This document shows, piece after piece, positions 26,599-35,179 of a DNA stretch of 64,000 nt (positions within the stretch are counted from its first letter, which is position 1; each line of letters starts with the position of its first letter). The stretch is from the NCBI GenBank assembly GCA_944342015.1, contig CALVMC010000001.1, positions 1-64,000 of the forward strand, written 5' to 3'. Both the position numbers and the translations under genes were made by a program. The notes beneath the pieces are model-generated. The model had not been told where the DNA came from. It saw only the letters and a list, made by a program, of their open reading frames with translations, and ran no database searches. Source of the stretch: an uncultured Clostridia bacterium (GTDB lineage: Bacteria; Bacillota; Clostridia; Christensenellales; CALVMC01).

Positions 26599-27454
26599 TA
26601 AATTACCGAAAGTTTTTTTAGGTTGCGACAAAGCATACGACGATGCCGATATAATTCTTTTCGGCGCACCTTTTGACAGTACCACTTCTTTCAGACCGGG
26701 CGCGCGTTTTGCAAGTTCGGCGGTACGAAACGACAGCTTCGGAATGGAAACATACAGTCCGTATATCGATAAGGATATCGGAGAGATTTCAGTCTGCGAC
26801 GACGGCGATTTGGAACTTCCTATCGGAGATACCGATATGACTCTCGACGAAATAAAAGGTTATGCTCTCGGAATTTACAGAGACGGGAAAATTCCTTTTA
26901 TGATAGGGGGAGAACATCTCGTAACCTTAGGAAGCGTCCTTGCGGCCTCCGAAGTTTACGAAGATTTAAGGGTTATCCAGTTTGACGCTCACGCCGATCT
27001 CAGAGACAACTACTTGGGAGTCGGACTTACCCACGCAGGAGTTATGCGCAGATGTTTCGATATTTTAGGCGAAGGGAAAATTTATCAGTTCGGAATAAGA
27101 AGCGGGGAAAAGGAAGAGTTTGAATTCGCAAAAAATTCCACTATACTTACAAAGTTCGATTTCACTGGTTTGGACGAAGTGGTTGAAGCCCTCAAAGACA
27201 AGCCGGTTTATTTTACTCTCGATCTGGATATTTTAGATCCTTCGTGTTTCCCCGGTACGGGAACTCCCGAGGCAGGGGGAGTAAGATTCAACGACTTGCT
27301 TAAAGCAATTTATAAAATTTCAAAACTTAATATCGTAGGACTCGATGTTACGGAACTTTGTCCTGTTTACGATATGTCAGGCTGTTCTACTCAGACGGCT
27401 TGTAAAATTATAAGAGAATTATTGTTGAGTTTGGGAGGTAAAGACGATGAGTAA
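26591..27454 (+). CDS. speB: Agmatinase (ureohydrolase)
   Basis: Hydrolyses agmatine to putrescine and urea; aminopropylagmatine would give spermidine. The 287-residue ureohydrolase has the manganese ligand motifs GGEHLVTLG (about 101-109), DAHADLRDNY (about 126-135, the DxHxD set) and LDLDILDPSCFPGTGTPE (about 212-229). It follows the other family signatures closely. No arginase-type features separate it with certainty, but the neighbouring arginine decarboxylase supports agmatinase. It overlaps speE by eight and the next gene by eight bases. Confidence 0.92.
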   Translation: MANKLPKVFLGCDKAYDDADIILFGAPFDSTTSFRPGARFASSAVRNDSFGMETYSPYIDKDIGEISVCDDGDLELPIGDTDMTLDEIKGYALGIYRDGKIPFMIGGEHLVTLGSVLAASEVYEDLRVIQFDAHADLRDNYLGVGLTHAGVMRRCFDILGEGKIYQFGIRSGEKEEFEFAKNSTILTKFDFTGLDEVVEALKDKPVYFTLDLDILDPSCFPGTGTPEAGGVRFNDLLKAIYKISKLNIVGLDVTELCPVYDMSGCSTQTACKIIRELLLSLGGKDDE

Positions 27455-28652
27455 AATTTTATTGATAGGAGCAGGCGGAGTAGCTTCCGTTGCCGCACAC
27501 AAATGTTGCCAGAACAGCGAAGTGTTTAACGAACTTTGTATTGCTTCGAGAACTCTTTCAAAGTGCGACGCTATCAAAGCGAGTATTGAAAAAAAAGGTA
27601 CTTCAACTAAAATTACAACCGCTCAGCTTGACGCAGACAATACCAAAGAAGTGGTAGCTATTATCGAAAAATTCAATCCCGATGTGGTTTTGAATCTTGC
27701 CCTTCCGTATCAGGATTTGACGATTATGGAAGCCTGTCTTAAAACGGGAAAGAATTATGTCGATACGGCAAATTACGAACCTAAGGATACTGCAAAATTC
27801 GAATACAAATGGCAATGGGAATTCAACGACAGATTTGAAAAAGCGGGAATAACGGCGCTTCTCGGAAGCGGTTTCGACCCGGGAGTCACGGGAGTTTTTT
27901 CAGCTTATGCGATGAAACATTATTTTGACGAAATCAATTATCTCGATATCCTTGACGCTAACGCAGGCGACCACGGTTATCCTTTTGCCACAAACTTCAA
28001 TCCCGAAATAAATATAAGGGAAGTTACCGCAAAGGGCAGTTACTTTGAAAACGGTAAGTTTATAGAAACCGAACCTATGGAAATCAAAAGAGTTTATGAT
28101 TTTCCGGAAATCGGCAAAAAAGATATGTATCTTCTGCACCATGAAGAAATCGAATCCCTTGCAAAAAATATCAAGGGAATAAAAAGAATAAGATTTTTTA
28201 TGACCTTTTCGGAAAGATATCTTACTCATTTAAAGGTTCTTGAAAATGTAGGTATGACTTCGATTGAACCTATCGACTTCGAAGGAAAGAAAATCGTTCC
28301 TTTGCAGTTTTTAAAAGCCGTTCTTCCGGACCCTGCAAGTTTAGGTCCCAGAACAAAAGGAAAAACAAATATAGGTTGTATTTTTACGGGTAAAAAAGAC
28401 GGTAAGAATCTGAATTATTATGTTTATAATGTTTGCGACCATCAGGAATGTTACAAGGAAGTAGGTTCGCAGGCAATATCGTATACGACGGGAGTGCCTG
28501 CCATGATAGGCGCTATGATGCTTGCGACAAAAATATGGAACAAGCCCGGCGTCCATAATATAGAAGAGTTCGATCCCGATCCGTTTATGGAAAATCTCAA
28601 TAAGTTCGGACTTCCTTTCAAAGAGAGCTTTAAGCCGGAGCTTGTAGATTAA
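27447..28652 (+). CDS. Carboxynorspermidine/carboxyspermidine dehydrogenase
   Basis: A 401-residue saccharopine-dehydrogenase family enzyme. In the alternative spermidine pathway this protein condenses aspartate semialdehyde with a diamine and reduces the product with NADPH to carboxyspermidine. It has the nucleotide loop LLIGAGGVASVAAHKC at the N-terminus, EACLKTGKNYVDTANYEP (about 94-111) and GFDPGVTGVFSAYA near 142-155, typical of this family rather than of lysine-forming enzymes. The decarboxylase partner follows immediately. With putrescine from speB the product would be carboxyspermidine; with diaminopropane, carboxynorspermidine. Confidence 0.9.
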   Translation: MSKILLIGAGGVASVAAHKCCQNSEVFNELCIASRTLSKCDAIKASIEKKGTSTKITTAQLDADNTKEVVAIIEKFNPDVVLNLALPYQDLTIMEACLKTGKNYVDTANYEPKDTAKFEYKWQWEFNDRFEKAGITALLGSGFDPGVTGVFSAYAMKHYFDEINYLDILDANAGDHGYPFATNFNPEINIREVTAKGSYFENGKFIETEPMEIKRVYDFPEIGKKDMYLLHHEEIESLAKNIKGIKRIRFFMTFSERYLTHLKVLENVGMTSIEPIDFEGKKIVPLQFLKAVLPDPASLGPRTKGKTNIGCIFTGKKDGKNLNYYVYNVCDHQECYKEVGSQAISYTTGVPAMIGAMMLATKIWNKPGVHNIEEFDPDPFMENLNKFGLPFKESFKPELVD

Positions 28653-29785
28653 TGGATTTAAAGTTACTTTCCGAAGTTGAAACTCCTTGCTACATTGTCG
28701 ATGAAAATTTACTTATAAAAAATCTCGAAATTCTCGACTATGTTCAAAATAACAGCGGAGCAGAAATTTTACTTGCGCAGAAAGGATTTTCCATGTTTTA
28801 TTTTTATCCTTTGATAGCCAAGTATCTTAAAGGAAGCTGCGCAAGTTCTCTTTTTGAAGCAAGACTCGGTTTTGAGTATATGAAGGGCAGAGAATGTCAT
28901 ATTTTTTCCCCCGCGTATAAAGAAAGCGAATTTAACGAAATTCTTAAATATGCAGACCATATTGTATTTAATTCTCTAAGCGATTATGAAAAGTTTTTCC
29001 CTTTAATATTAAAGAGCGGTAAAGATATAGAAGTAGGGCTTAGAATAAATCCCGAATATTCGGAAATCGAAACGGAAATTTATAATCCTTGTTCGAAAAA
29101 TTCAAGGCTCGGAATAAAAATAAAAGATTTAAAAGAAATTCCGAGCGGAGTTTCCGGACTGCATTTTCACACTATGTGCGAACAGAACAGCGATGTTTTA
29201 AAGCGTACTTTAAAAGTAGTTGAACAGAAGTTTTCCAAATTCTTCAAAAATCTTAAATGGATTAATTTCGGCGGCGGTCATCATATAACAAGAGAGGATT
29301 ACGACAGAGAAGAACTTATCAAAATTATAAAGGATTTTAAAAAAAGATATCCGCTTAAAGTTTATCTCGAACCGGGAGAGGCGGTAGCTCTTAACACGGG
29401 CTATTTAGTAGCTCAGGTTTTATCGGTTGTCAAAAACAGCTGCGATATTGCAATAATAGACGCATCCGCCGCTTGCCATATGCCCGATGTTCTCGAAATG
29501 CCGTACACGCCAAAGGTTTTAAACTCTTCCGATAAGGGAAAGTTCGAATATATATTGGCAGGACCTACCTGTCTTGCAGGCGATGTTGTAGGAAGGTACC
29601 GCTTCGATAAAAAACTCGATGCGGGCGATAAGATTATTTTTTGCGATATGGCGCATTACACTATGGTAAAAAACAATACCTTTAACGGTTTCAATCTTCC
29701 CGATATCGATGTGATCGATAAAAACGGGAAACTTATTACAGTTAAAAAATTCGGTTACGAAGATTTTAAAAACAGGTTATCATAA
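28652..29785 (+). CDS. nspC: Carboxynorspermidine/carboxyspermidine decarboxylase
   Basis: A fold III PLP decarboxylase of 377 residues that removes the carboxyl group of carboxyspermidine to give spermidine. K44 in LAQKGFSMFYFYP is the PLP lysine; HFHTMCEQN (near 170), INFGGGHHITREDYD (near 204) and the catalytic Cys region GPTCLAGDVVG (near 306) are all family features that separate it from diaminopimelate decarboxylase. It overlaps the dehydrogenase by one base and the aroE gene by one base, so polyamine and shikimate genes are joined without a gap. Confidence 0.92.
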   Translation: MDLKLLSEVETPCYIVDENLLIKNLEILDYVQNNSGAEILLAQKGFSMFYFYPLIAKYLKGSCASSLFEARLGFEYMKGRECHIFSPAYKESEFNEILKYADHIVFNSLSDYEKFFPLILKSGKDIEVGLRINPEYSEIETEIYNPCSKNSRLGIKIKDLKEIPSGVSGLHFHTMCEQNSDVLKRTLKVVEQKFSKFFKNLKWINFGGGHHITREDYDREELIKIIKDFKKRYPLKVYLEPGEAVALNTGYLVAQVLSVVKNSCDIAIIDASAACHMPDVLEMPYTPKVLNSSDKGKFEYILAGPTCLAGDVVGRYRFDKKLDAGDKIIFCDMAHYTMVKNNTFNGFNLPDIDVIDKNGKLITVKKFGYEDFKNRLS

Positions 29786-30615
29786 TGAAGGATTACGGGC
29801 TTATAGGTAAAAATTTAAAGCACACCATTTCGCCTTTTATTCATAAGGAACTTTTTTCTATATCAGGTTTGAATTACAGTTATGATGTTTACGATATAAA
29901 CGAACAGGAACTCGAAAAAAACAGCGAAATTTATACTCTTAAAGGATTTAATGTTACCATACCTTATAAAAATACAATTTTGAAATATCTCGATGAAACA
30001 GACGATAAAGTAGCCTTATACGGTGCGGTGAATACCGTAAAAAGAGAAAACGGAATATTAAAAGGTTACAATACCGACGGATACGGCTTTGTTAAAGGTC
30101 TTTCAAAAATCTGTAATCGAAATATCGAAAACGCTTTGATATTAGGGGCGGGCGGTGCAGCCGGCGTGGTTGCGGCAGAGTTGGCTCTTTCTGAAACCGA
30201 TATTACCTTTGCGGTCAGAAGTACTTCGGTAAACAAAGCACGGGATATCGCAAACAGATTGAAAAATTTTAATTTAAAAGAGTGCTTAATAAAGGATATA
30301 AACGAAGTTAAAGGAAAATACGATTTGATAGTAAATTGCACACCCGTGGGAACCTATCCCGATACGAACGGTATTCCCGTAAGCGAAGATGTAGTTTTGA
30401 ACTCTGAATATGTCTACGACTTGGTTTATAATCCCAAAACAACGGCGTTGGTAAAGTTAGCGAGCGATAACGGAATAAAAGCTTCGACAGGGCTTGTAAT
30501 GCTTGTAAGTCAGGCGGCGATGTCTCAAAGCATTTGGCTTGGAAGTGAATTCAACGATGAACATATAGAATCGCTAACACGAAAGGCAAACGAATTTTTA
30601 GAGGAGAAATTTTAA
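29785..30615 (+). CDS. aroE: Shikimate dehydrogenase
   Basis: Reduces 3-dehydroshikimate to shikimate with NADPH. The 276-residue protein starts GLIGKNLKHTISPFIHK (substrate site), has GFNVTIPYKN (about 53-62, with the catalytic Lys), YNTDGYGFVKG near 95 and the nucleotide loop ALILGAGGAAGVV (about 117-129), then VNCTPVGTYPD. Usual length. Its start overlaps the nspC stop and its stop overlaps the aroK start, each by one base. It is thus read with the polyamine genes and lies upstream of the attenuator that controls the other aro genes. Confidence 0.94.
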   Translation: MKDYGLIGKNLKHTISPFIHKELFSISGLNYSYDVYDINEQELEKNSEIYTLKGFNVTIPYKNTILKYLDETDDKVALYGAVNTVKRENGILKGYNTDGYGFVKGLSKICNRNIENALILGAGGAAGVVAAELALSETDITFAVRSTSVNKARDIANRLKNFNLKECLIKDINEVKGKYDLIVNCTPVGTYPDTNGIPVSEDVVLNSEYVYDLVYNPKTTALVKLASDNGIKASTGLVMLVSQAAMSQSIWLGSEFNDEHIESLTRKANEFLEEKF

Positions 30616-31148
30616 TGAAAATTACAATCACCGGTTTTATGGGGTCGGGTAAAAGTTATTTTTCGGAAAGACTTGCCGCAAGATTAAATTTAAATTTTCT
30701 CGATTTGGACAGAATAATTGAAAAAGACTGCAAAATGTCTGTAAGAAATATTATCAACATAAACGGCGAGAAGTATTTTCGCACAAAAGAAAAAAAACTT
30801 CTTATAGAAACTTTAACTTTTGACGATTTTGTTCTTGCGCTTGGCGGCGGAACTTTACATAACGAGAACTGCGCTAAAATCGTAGCAAAAGATACATTCT
30901 GCGTGTTTTTAAATACTCCTTTCGATAAATGTTTTCAAAGAATTCACAAAAGCCAGTCAAGGCCGCTTGCGGTGAATAAAACATCTATGGAACTTTGGCA
31001 GCTTTACGAGAGCCGTTTGGAAATTTACAAAAATACCGCCGATATGATTTTGGAAGATTGCGACTTTTCAACTGTGGATTTTAACGCACTTGCAAATAAA
31101 ATTTATTTGGAAGCCGCAAAAAAAACTTCAAAACCGTTGACAATGTAA
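30615..31148 (+). CDS. aroK: Shikimate kinase
   Basis: Phosphorylates shikimate. A 177-residue P-loop kinase: Walker A GFMGSGKSYF (7-16), the shikimate-binding DLDRIIE (about 32-38), FRTKEKKLL and LALGGGT (about 75-81), and the lid with SRPLA. The last codons contain the promoter of the following aro operon, TTGACA overlapping the penultimate codons, so the coding end doubles as regulatory DNA. Likely the last gene of the unit that begins at speD. Confidence 0.93.
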   Translation: MKITITGFMGSGKSYFSERLAARLNLNFLDLDRIIEKDCKMSVRNIININGEKYFRTKEKKLLIETLTFDDFVLALGGGTLHNENCAKIVAKDTFCVFLNTPFDKCFQRIHKSQSRPLAVNKTSMELWQLYESRLEIYKNTADMILEDCDFSTVDFNALANKIYLEAAKKTSKPLTM

Positions 31149-31165
31149 TTTAAAGGTACTATACT
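31137..31165 (+). promoter_or_regulatory. Intragenic promoter of the attenuated aro operon
   Basis: Perfect TTGACA (31137-31142), 17 bp spacer, TATACT (31160-31165). It spans the end of aroK and the intergenic region. Transcription would start near 31172, just before the ribosome binding site of the leader peptide, leaving a 5' leader of about 10 bases. Confidence 0.8.
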
Positions 31166-31181
31166 GTAATAAAGGTGAATT

Positions 31182-31253
31182 ATGAATTTATCGGTTAAAA
31201 ATTTTGGCGCATACTTTTACTTTAATAACTCTTTTTACTTTAAAAACGAGTAA
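31182..31253 (+). CDS. Phe/Tyr-rich leader peptide of the aro operon
   Basis: A 23-codon ORF too short for ordinary gene finding. ATG 31182 is preceded by AAAGGTGA. Residues 8-20 hold eight aromatics: Phe at 8, 12, 14, 18, 20 and Tyr at 11, 13, 19 (core AYFYFNNSFYF); there is no Trp. It lies between a strong promoter and a set of alternative hairpins ending in a terminator, directly before aroQ and the genes that make Phe and Tyr. This is the classic arrangement of a ribosome-stalling leader, as for pheA in enterobacteria. The peptide itself has no expected function; its translation rate would report charged tRNA-Phe and tRNA-Tyr. Inference from sequence, but several independent signals agree. 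Confidence 0.82.
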   Translation: MNLSVKNFGAYFYFNNSFYFKNE

Positions 31254-31323
31254 TTTTTAGTTGCGCCCTAATTGAAGAAAAGTATATTTAACGGTCTTCT
31301 CGTCAATAGGGAAGGCCGTTTTT
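31206..31323 (+). promoter_or_regulatory. Ribosome-mediated attenuator (Phe/Tyr) before aroQ
   Basis: Three mutually exclusive pairings can be drawn. 1:2, GGCGCA (31206-31211, leader codons 9-10) with TGCGCC (31262-31267). 2:3 antiterminator, 31266-31279 with 31297-31311: CCCT/AGGG, ATTGA/TCAAT and AGAA/TTCT, 13 pairs with a single A and a CG bulge. 3:4 terminator, 31290-31299 with 31311-31320 followed by five T. A ribosome stalled on the Phe/Tyr codons (31203-31241) would cover segment 1 and free segment 2 to form the antiterminator; a ribosome reaching the stop (31251-31253) would cover segment 2 and allow termination. An internal hairpin (31228-31251) lies within the coding part. Folding energies were not computed. 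Confidence 0.78.
31290..31323 (+). terminator. Attenuator terminator before aroQ
   Basis: AACGGTCTTC (31290-31299) pairs with GAAGGCCGTT (31311-31320), ten pairs including one G-T, followed by a run of five T from 31319. It ends 20 bases before the aroQ start, so it must be read through for expression. Confidence 0.85.
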
Positions 31324-31343
31324 AATAAACGGCGAGGTGTAAA

Positions 31344-31787
31344 ATGAAAAGTATTTTAATTATTAACGGACCCAATATCAATTTAACGGGTATGAGAAAA
31401 AAAGAATTTTACGGAGGGTATACTCTCGATAAAATAAACGCTTTTATCGAAGAAAAGAGCAAAGAAGAAGGTCTTAATGCCGAATTTTTTCAAAGTAACG
31501 GCGAAGGCGAAATTATCGATAAAATTCAAAAGGCACGGGAAAAATATTCGGGCGTTATTATAAACGCAGGCGCTTTAACACATTACAGCATAGCTATCCG
31601 TGACGCAATAGAGTGTGCAGGTATTCCTTTTATAGAAGTTCATATGTCAAATATATATTCAAGAGAAGAATTCAGAAGAAAGTCTGTTCTTTCCGATGTT
31701 TGCGCAGGCACAATAGCAGGCTTTAAACACTTTTCATATTTACTTGCCGTAGAGGCAATGGCTCAGATTTTAAAAGAATTAAATTAA
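31344..31787 (+). CDS. aroQ: 3-Dehydroquinate dehydratase, type II
   Basis: Converts 3-dehydroquinate to 3-dehydroshikimate. The 147-residue protein is the dodecameric type II enzyme: INGPNINLTGMRKKEFYGG at the N-terminus (Arg and the catalytic Tyr in the flexible loop), FFQSNGEGEI near 48, INAGALTHYS near 74 and HMSNIYSREEFR near 100. Written aroQ here in the dehydratase sense; it is not the chorismate mutase of the same name. The site GGCGAGGTG precedes the start. First structural gene after the attenuator. Confidence 0.94.
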   Translation: MKSILIINGPNINLTGMRKKEFYGGYTLDKINAFIEEKSKEEGLNAEFFQSNGEGEIIDKIQKAREKYSGVIINAGALTHYSIAIRDAIECAGIPFIEVHMSNIYSREEFRRKSVLSDVCAGTIAGFKHFSYLLAVEAMAQILKELN

Positions 31788-31803
31788 TTTAGCGGAGGCT
31801 GTT

Positions 31804-32823
31804 ATGGTAATTATCGTTAAAGGAAGTATTCACGACCGTGGCGTCGAAGATTTACTTAAATGGATTGAAGCAAAAAATATAAAAGTTATGGTGCAGGAAG
31901 GCGTCCAGAAAACAATTTTCGGTCTTATCGGAGACACGACCGCACTCGATATAGATGCCATTAAATCTTTTTCGGCAGTTGAAGATGTAAAAAGAATTCA
32001 GGAACCGTATAAAAAAGCTAACAGAAAAATGCACATGAAAGATACGGTTATCAATGTGGGCGGCTATAAAATAGGCGGCGGAAATTTTCAGATTATCGCA
32101 GGACCTTGTTCAGTAGAAAGCAAAGAGCAAATTTGCAGTATCGCAAAAGCCGTTAAAAAAGCAGGCGCCAATCTTATGAGAGGCGGCGCATTTAAACCCC
32201 GTACATCGCCTTATGCTTTTCAGGGACTTAAAGCCGAGGGAATAGAATATCTTAAAGAAGCAAAAAAAATTACCGGTATGCCGATTGTAACCGAACTTAT
32301 GAGTTTGAGCGATTTGGATTGTTTTAACGATGTTGATGTAATTCAAGTCGGCGCAAGAAACATGCAGAACTTTTCAATGCTTAAAGAACTCGGAAAATGC
32401 AATAAACCCATACTTCTCAAAAGAGGGCTTGCAAATACAATAGAAGAACTTTTAATGAGTGCAGAGTACATTATGGCGGGCGGTAACGACAATGTAATTC
32501 TTTGCGAAAGAGGAATAAGAACCTTCGAGCAGGCAACAAGGAACACTTTGGATATTTCAGCGATTCCCGTTCTTAAAGAAAAAACTCATTTGCCGATAAT
32601 AGTCGACCCTTCGCACGCAAGCGGTATATCTTCTCTTGTCGAACCTCTTGCCCTTGCAGCAGTTGCGGCAGGCGCAGACGGACTTATTATAGAAGTTCAT
32701 AATAACCCTTCTTGCGCTTTATGCGACGGCGCACAGTCCTTGGATATTCCGTCTTTTGAAAAATTAGCAGGTAAAATATTCAAGGTAAGAGAGTGTATGT
32801 TATCCTTTAAAAATGCCTTATGA
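31804..32823 (+). CDS. aroF: DAHP synthase, type I-beta with regulatory N-domain
   Basis: The first step of the shikimate pathway: condenses erythrose-4-phosphate and PEP. The 339-residue protein has a ferredoxin-like N-terminal domain (about 1-70) as in Thermotoga-type enzymes, where it binds Tyr/Phe for feedback, then the catalytic barrel with AGPCSVESKEQI, GANLMRGGAFKPRTSPYAFQG-type core (KPRTSPY near 136), QVGARNMQNF and PSHASG near 262. No chorismate mutase domain is fused. It has a good site (GCGGAGG) before the ATG. Both transcription (attenuator) and enzyme (N-domain) would thus respond to aromatic amino acids. Confidence 0.93.
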   Translation: MVIIVKGSIHDRGVEDLLKWIEAKNIKVMVQEGVQKTIFGLIGDTTALDIDAIKSFSAVEDVKRIQEPYKKANRKMHMKDTVINVGGYKIGGGNFQIIAGPCSVESKEQICSIAKAVKKAGANLMRGGAFKPRTSPYAFQGLKAEGIEYLKEAKKITGMPIVTELMSLSDLDCFNDVDVIQVGARNMQNFSMLKELGKCNKPILLKRGLANTIEELLMSAEYIMAGGNDNVILCERGIRTFEQATRNTLDISAIPVLKEKTHLPIIVDPSHASGISSLVEPLALAAVAAGADGLIIEVHNNPSCALCDGAQSLDIPSFEKLAGKIFKVRECMLSFKNAL

Positions 32824-33860
32824 TGATAGATATAAAGGCAAGTTCGCCGTATAAAATTTTAATAGAAAAAAATAACAAAGACGACATTTTCAATGGATTA
32901 AGCGATTTCGTCCGCTCTGTAAACAACTATAAAAATATAGCAGTAATTACCGATGATACAGTGAAAAAATTATATGCGGAAAATCTGCTTGCACAATTAA
33001 AATTTGCCAAAAAAGTCGCTGTATTTGATTTTAAACACGGAGAAAGGCAAAAAACGCTTAAAACGGTAAACAATATCTATGATTTTTTAAGTAAAAATTA
33101 CTTTGACAGAAACAGTCTGATTATTGCTTTGGGCGGTGGAGTTGCGGGTGATATCGCAGGCTTTTCGGCAGCCACATTTTTAAGGGGAATAGATTATATT
33201 CAGGTTCCTACCACTCTTCTTGCGGCAGTGGATTCCTCTGTCGGGGGAAAAACAGGCGTCGATTTAAAAACAGGAAAAAATCTTGTCGGAGCTATTTATC
33301 AGCCGAAAGGCGTCTATATCGACGCTGCGGTTTTGGATACCCTTGACAGCAAACAAATACTTTGCGGAATGGGTGAAGTTATTAAATACGGAGCGATAAA
33401 AAACAGTTCGCTTTTTAACGATATCGAAAAAGGTTACGGGAATTCCGATATTTTAAAAATTATAGAAAAGTGTCTGCTGATTAAAAAAGAATTTGTAGAA
33501 AACGACGAAAAAGATACAGGTATTCGTCAAGCCTTAAATTTCGGTCACACATTAGGTCACGCAGTAGAAAAGGCTTTCAAATTTAAAGTTCCCCACGGTC
33601 AGTGCGTCGTTATAGGAATGATATTGATTTCAAAATGGGCTGAAAATAAAGGTCTTATGAATAAGGGTATTTCCGAAGAACTTGTGAGAATATCCGAAAG
33701 CTGCGGTTTTCAGACGGCTTGTCCTTTTTCTCACAACGAACTTGTCGATATAGCGTTAAGAGACAAAAAGGTAAGGGATAATTTCATAACGGTAGTTCTG
33801 TTGGAAAAACTTGGACAGTACAAGTTATTTAAAACCGAACTTAATAGTTTATATATTTAA
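32820..33860 (+). CDS. aroB: 3-Dehydroquinate synthase
   Basis: Cyclises DAHP to 3-dehydroquinate with NAD and a metal. The 346-residue protein has the NAD/substrate motifs ALGGGVAGDIAGFSAATF (about 100-117), VPTTLLAAVDSSVGGKTG (about 126-143) and the zinc ligands in FGHTLGHAVE (about 240-249) and VPHGQCV. It overlaps aroF by four bases (ATGA); a second ATG three bases on is equally possible. Usual length for the family. Confidence 0.94.
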   Translation: MMIDIKASSPYKILIEKNNKDDIFNGLSDFVRSVNNYKNIAVITDDTVKKLYAENLLAQLKFAKKVAVFDFKHGERQKTLKTVNNIYDFLSKNYFDRNSLIIALGGGVAGDIAGFSAATFLRGIDYIQVPTTLLAAVDSSVGGKTGVDLKTGKNLVGAIYQPKGVYIDAAVLDTLDSKQILCGMGEVIKYGAIKNSSLFNDIEKGYGNSDILKIIEKCLLIKKEFVENDEKDTGIRQALNFGHTLGHAVEKAFKFKVPHGQCVVIGMILISKWAENKGLMNKGISEELVRISESCGFQTACPFSHNELVDIALRDKKVRDNFITVVLLEKLGQYKLFKTELNSLYI

Positions 33861-33910
33861 ATATTATTAAAATAATTGTGTATATAGATAATTTAGGTTA
33901 AAATATAATC

Positions 33911-35179
33911 ATGAGAGTTTCAGTCAGTTCTGCATTTTTAAAAGGGGTGGTAAAAGCGCCGCCGTCTAAATCTCTTGCTCACAGAGCTTTGATATGCGCC
34001 GCTTTGGCACGGGGCAAAAAAACTATTATCGATAATATAGAACTAAGTAACGATGTGAGAGCTACTTTAAGTTGCTTGTGTTCAATAGGAGTAAAGTATA
34101 ATTATAACGATTATAAACTTACCGTTTACTCTCCCGAAAAATACAACGAAAAAGCCGAACTTTTCTGTATGGAATCCGGCTCTACTTTAAGATTTTTAAT
34201 GCCCGTTATGTCGGCGCTCGGTATCGAATGTAAAATAGACGGCAGCGGCAGGCTATCGGAAAGACCTTATAAAATGCTTGCCGACGAAATGGAAAAACAC
34301 GGTGCTAAGTTCAGTACAAAAAAGGGACTGCCCGTAAATATCTGCGGAAAACTTAGACCGGGTATTTATACTTTAAAAGGCGACGAGTCTTCCCAGTATA
34401 TATCGGGGCTTCTGTTTGCATTGCCTTTGCTTAAAGGGGACAGTAAAATTAAGGTTATAGGAAAAACCGAATCGGAAAGGTATATCGATTTGACGCTTCA
34501 AATGCTTGAACACTTTTCTGTAATTATAGAAAAAGAAGCGGACGGTTATTACATTAGAGGAAACCAGCATTATATATCAAAAAATTATGAAAACGAGGGG
34601 GATTATTCCCAGGCAGCGTTTTTCATGTGCGCAGGAGTTCTTAACGGAGATATTGAAATTACAAAATTAAAAAAGGATTCCTTGCAAGCGGATATAAGAA
34701 TAGTCGATATATTGAAAAAAATGAACGGAGAAATATCATTTACCGATTGCGGAGTTAAGGCTCAAAAAAGCAATCTTCTTCCCATTAAATATGATTTTTC
34801 TCAATGTCCCGATATCGCACCCGTCGTTGCGGCGACACTTGCATGCGTAAAAGGAAGAAGTACTTTAACAGGCTTGAAAAGACTTAAACTGAAAGAGAGC
34901 GACAGACTTACGGCAACATGCAATATGATAAATACAATGGGAGCGGTTGCAAGAATTTCCGGAGAAGATACATTGATAATAGACGGAAATGTCAATATAA
35001 AAAACGGAGTGGTTTGCGGATTTAACGACCATAGAATAGTTATGAGCGCAGCGACAGCGGGAGTTACAGCCGACGAAATTATTATAACCGACGCAGAGGC
35101 TGTCAATAAAAGCTACGGCGGTTTTTTCGACGATTACAGCGGACTTGGAGGTAATGTAAATGTCCTCGATGTGGGGTAA
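33911..35179 (+). CDS. aroA: EPSP synthase
   Basis: 3-Phosphoshikimate 1-carboxyvinyltransferase: adds PEP to shikimate-3-phosphate. The 422-residue protein shows APPSKSLAHRALICAALARG (about 16-35), ESGSTLRFLMPV (about 85-96), DESSQYISGLLFALPL near 157 and LKESDRL near 327. ESGSTLR replaces the NAGTA-type loop of class I enzymes, as in class II and related Gram-positive forms, so the glyphosate response could differ from E. coli. The 50-base gap before it is the largest in the operon and has only a weak TTTAGG site. It overlaps aroC by 20 bases. Confidence 0.94.
   Translation: MRVSVSSAFLKGVVKAPPSKSLAHRALICAALARGKKTIIDNIELSNDVRATLSCLCSIGVKYNYNDYKLTVYSPEKYNEKAELFCMESGSTLRFLMPVMSALGIECKIDGSGRLSERPYKMLADEMEKHGAKFSTKKGLPVNICGKLRPGIYTLKGDESSQYISGLLFALPLLKGDSKIKVIGKTESERYIDLTLQMLEHFSVIIEKEADGYYIRGNQHYISKNYENEGDYSQAAFFMCAGVLNGDIEITKLKKDSLQADIRIVDILKKMNGEISFTDCGVKAQKSNLLPIKYDFSQCPDIAPVVAATLACVKGRSTLTGLKRLKLKESDRLTATCNMINTMGAVARISGEDTLIIDGNVNIKNGVVCGFNDHRIVMSAATAGVTADEIIITDAEAVNKSYGGFFDDYSGLGGNVNVLDVG

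Noticed and set aside
31149..31343. A T-box leader before aroQ
   Set aside because: There is no room for Stem I, and no T-box consensus was seen. The leader ORF with Phe/Tyr codons explains the region better.
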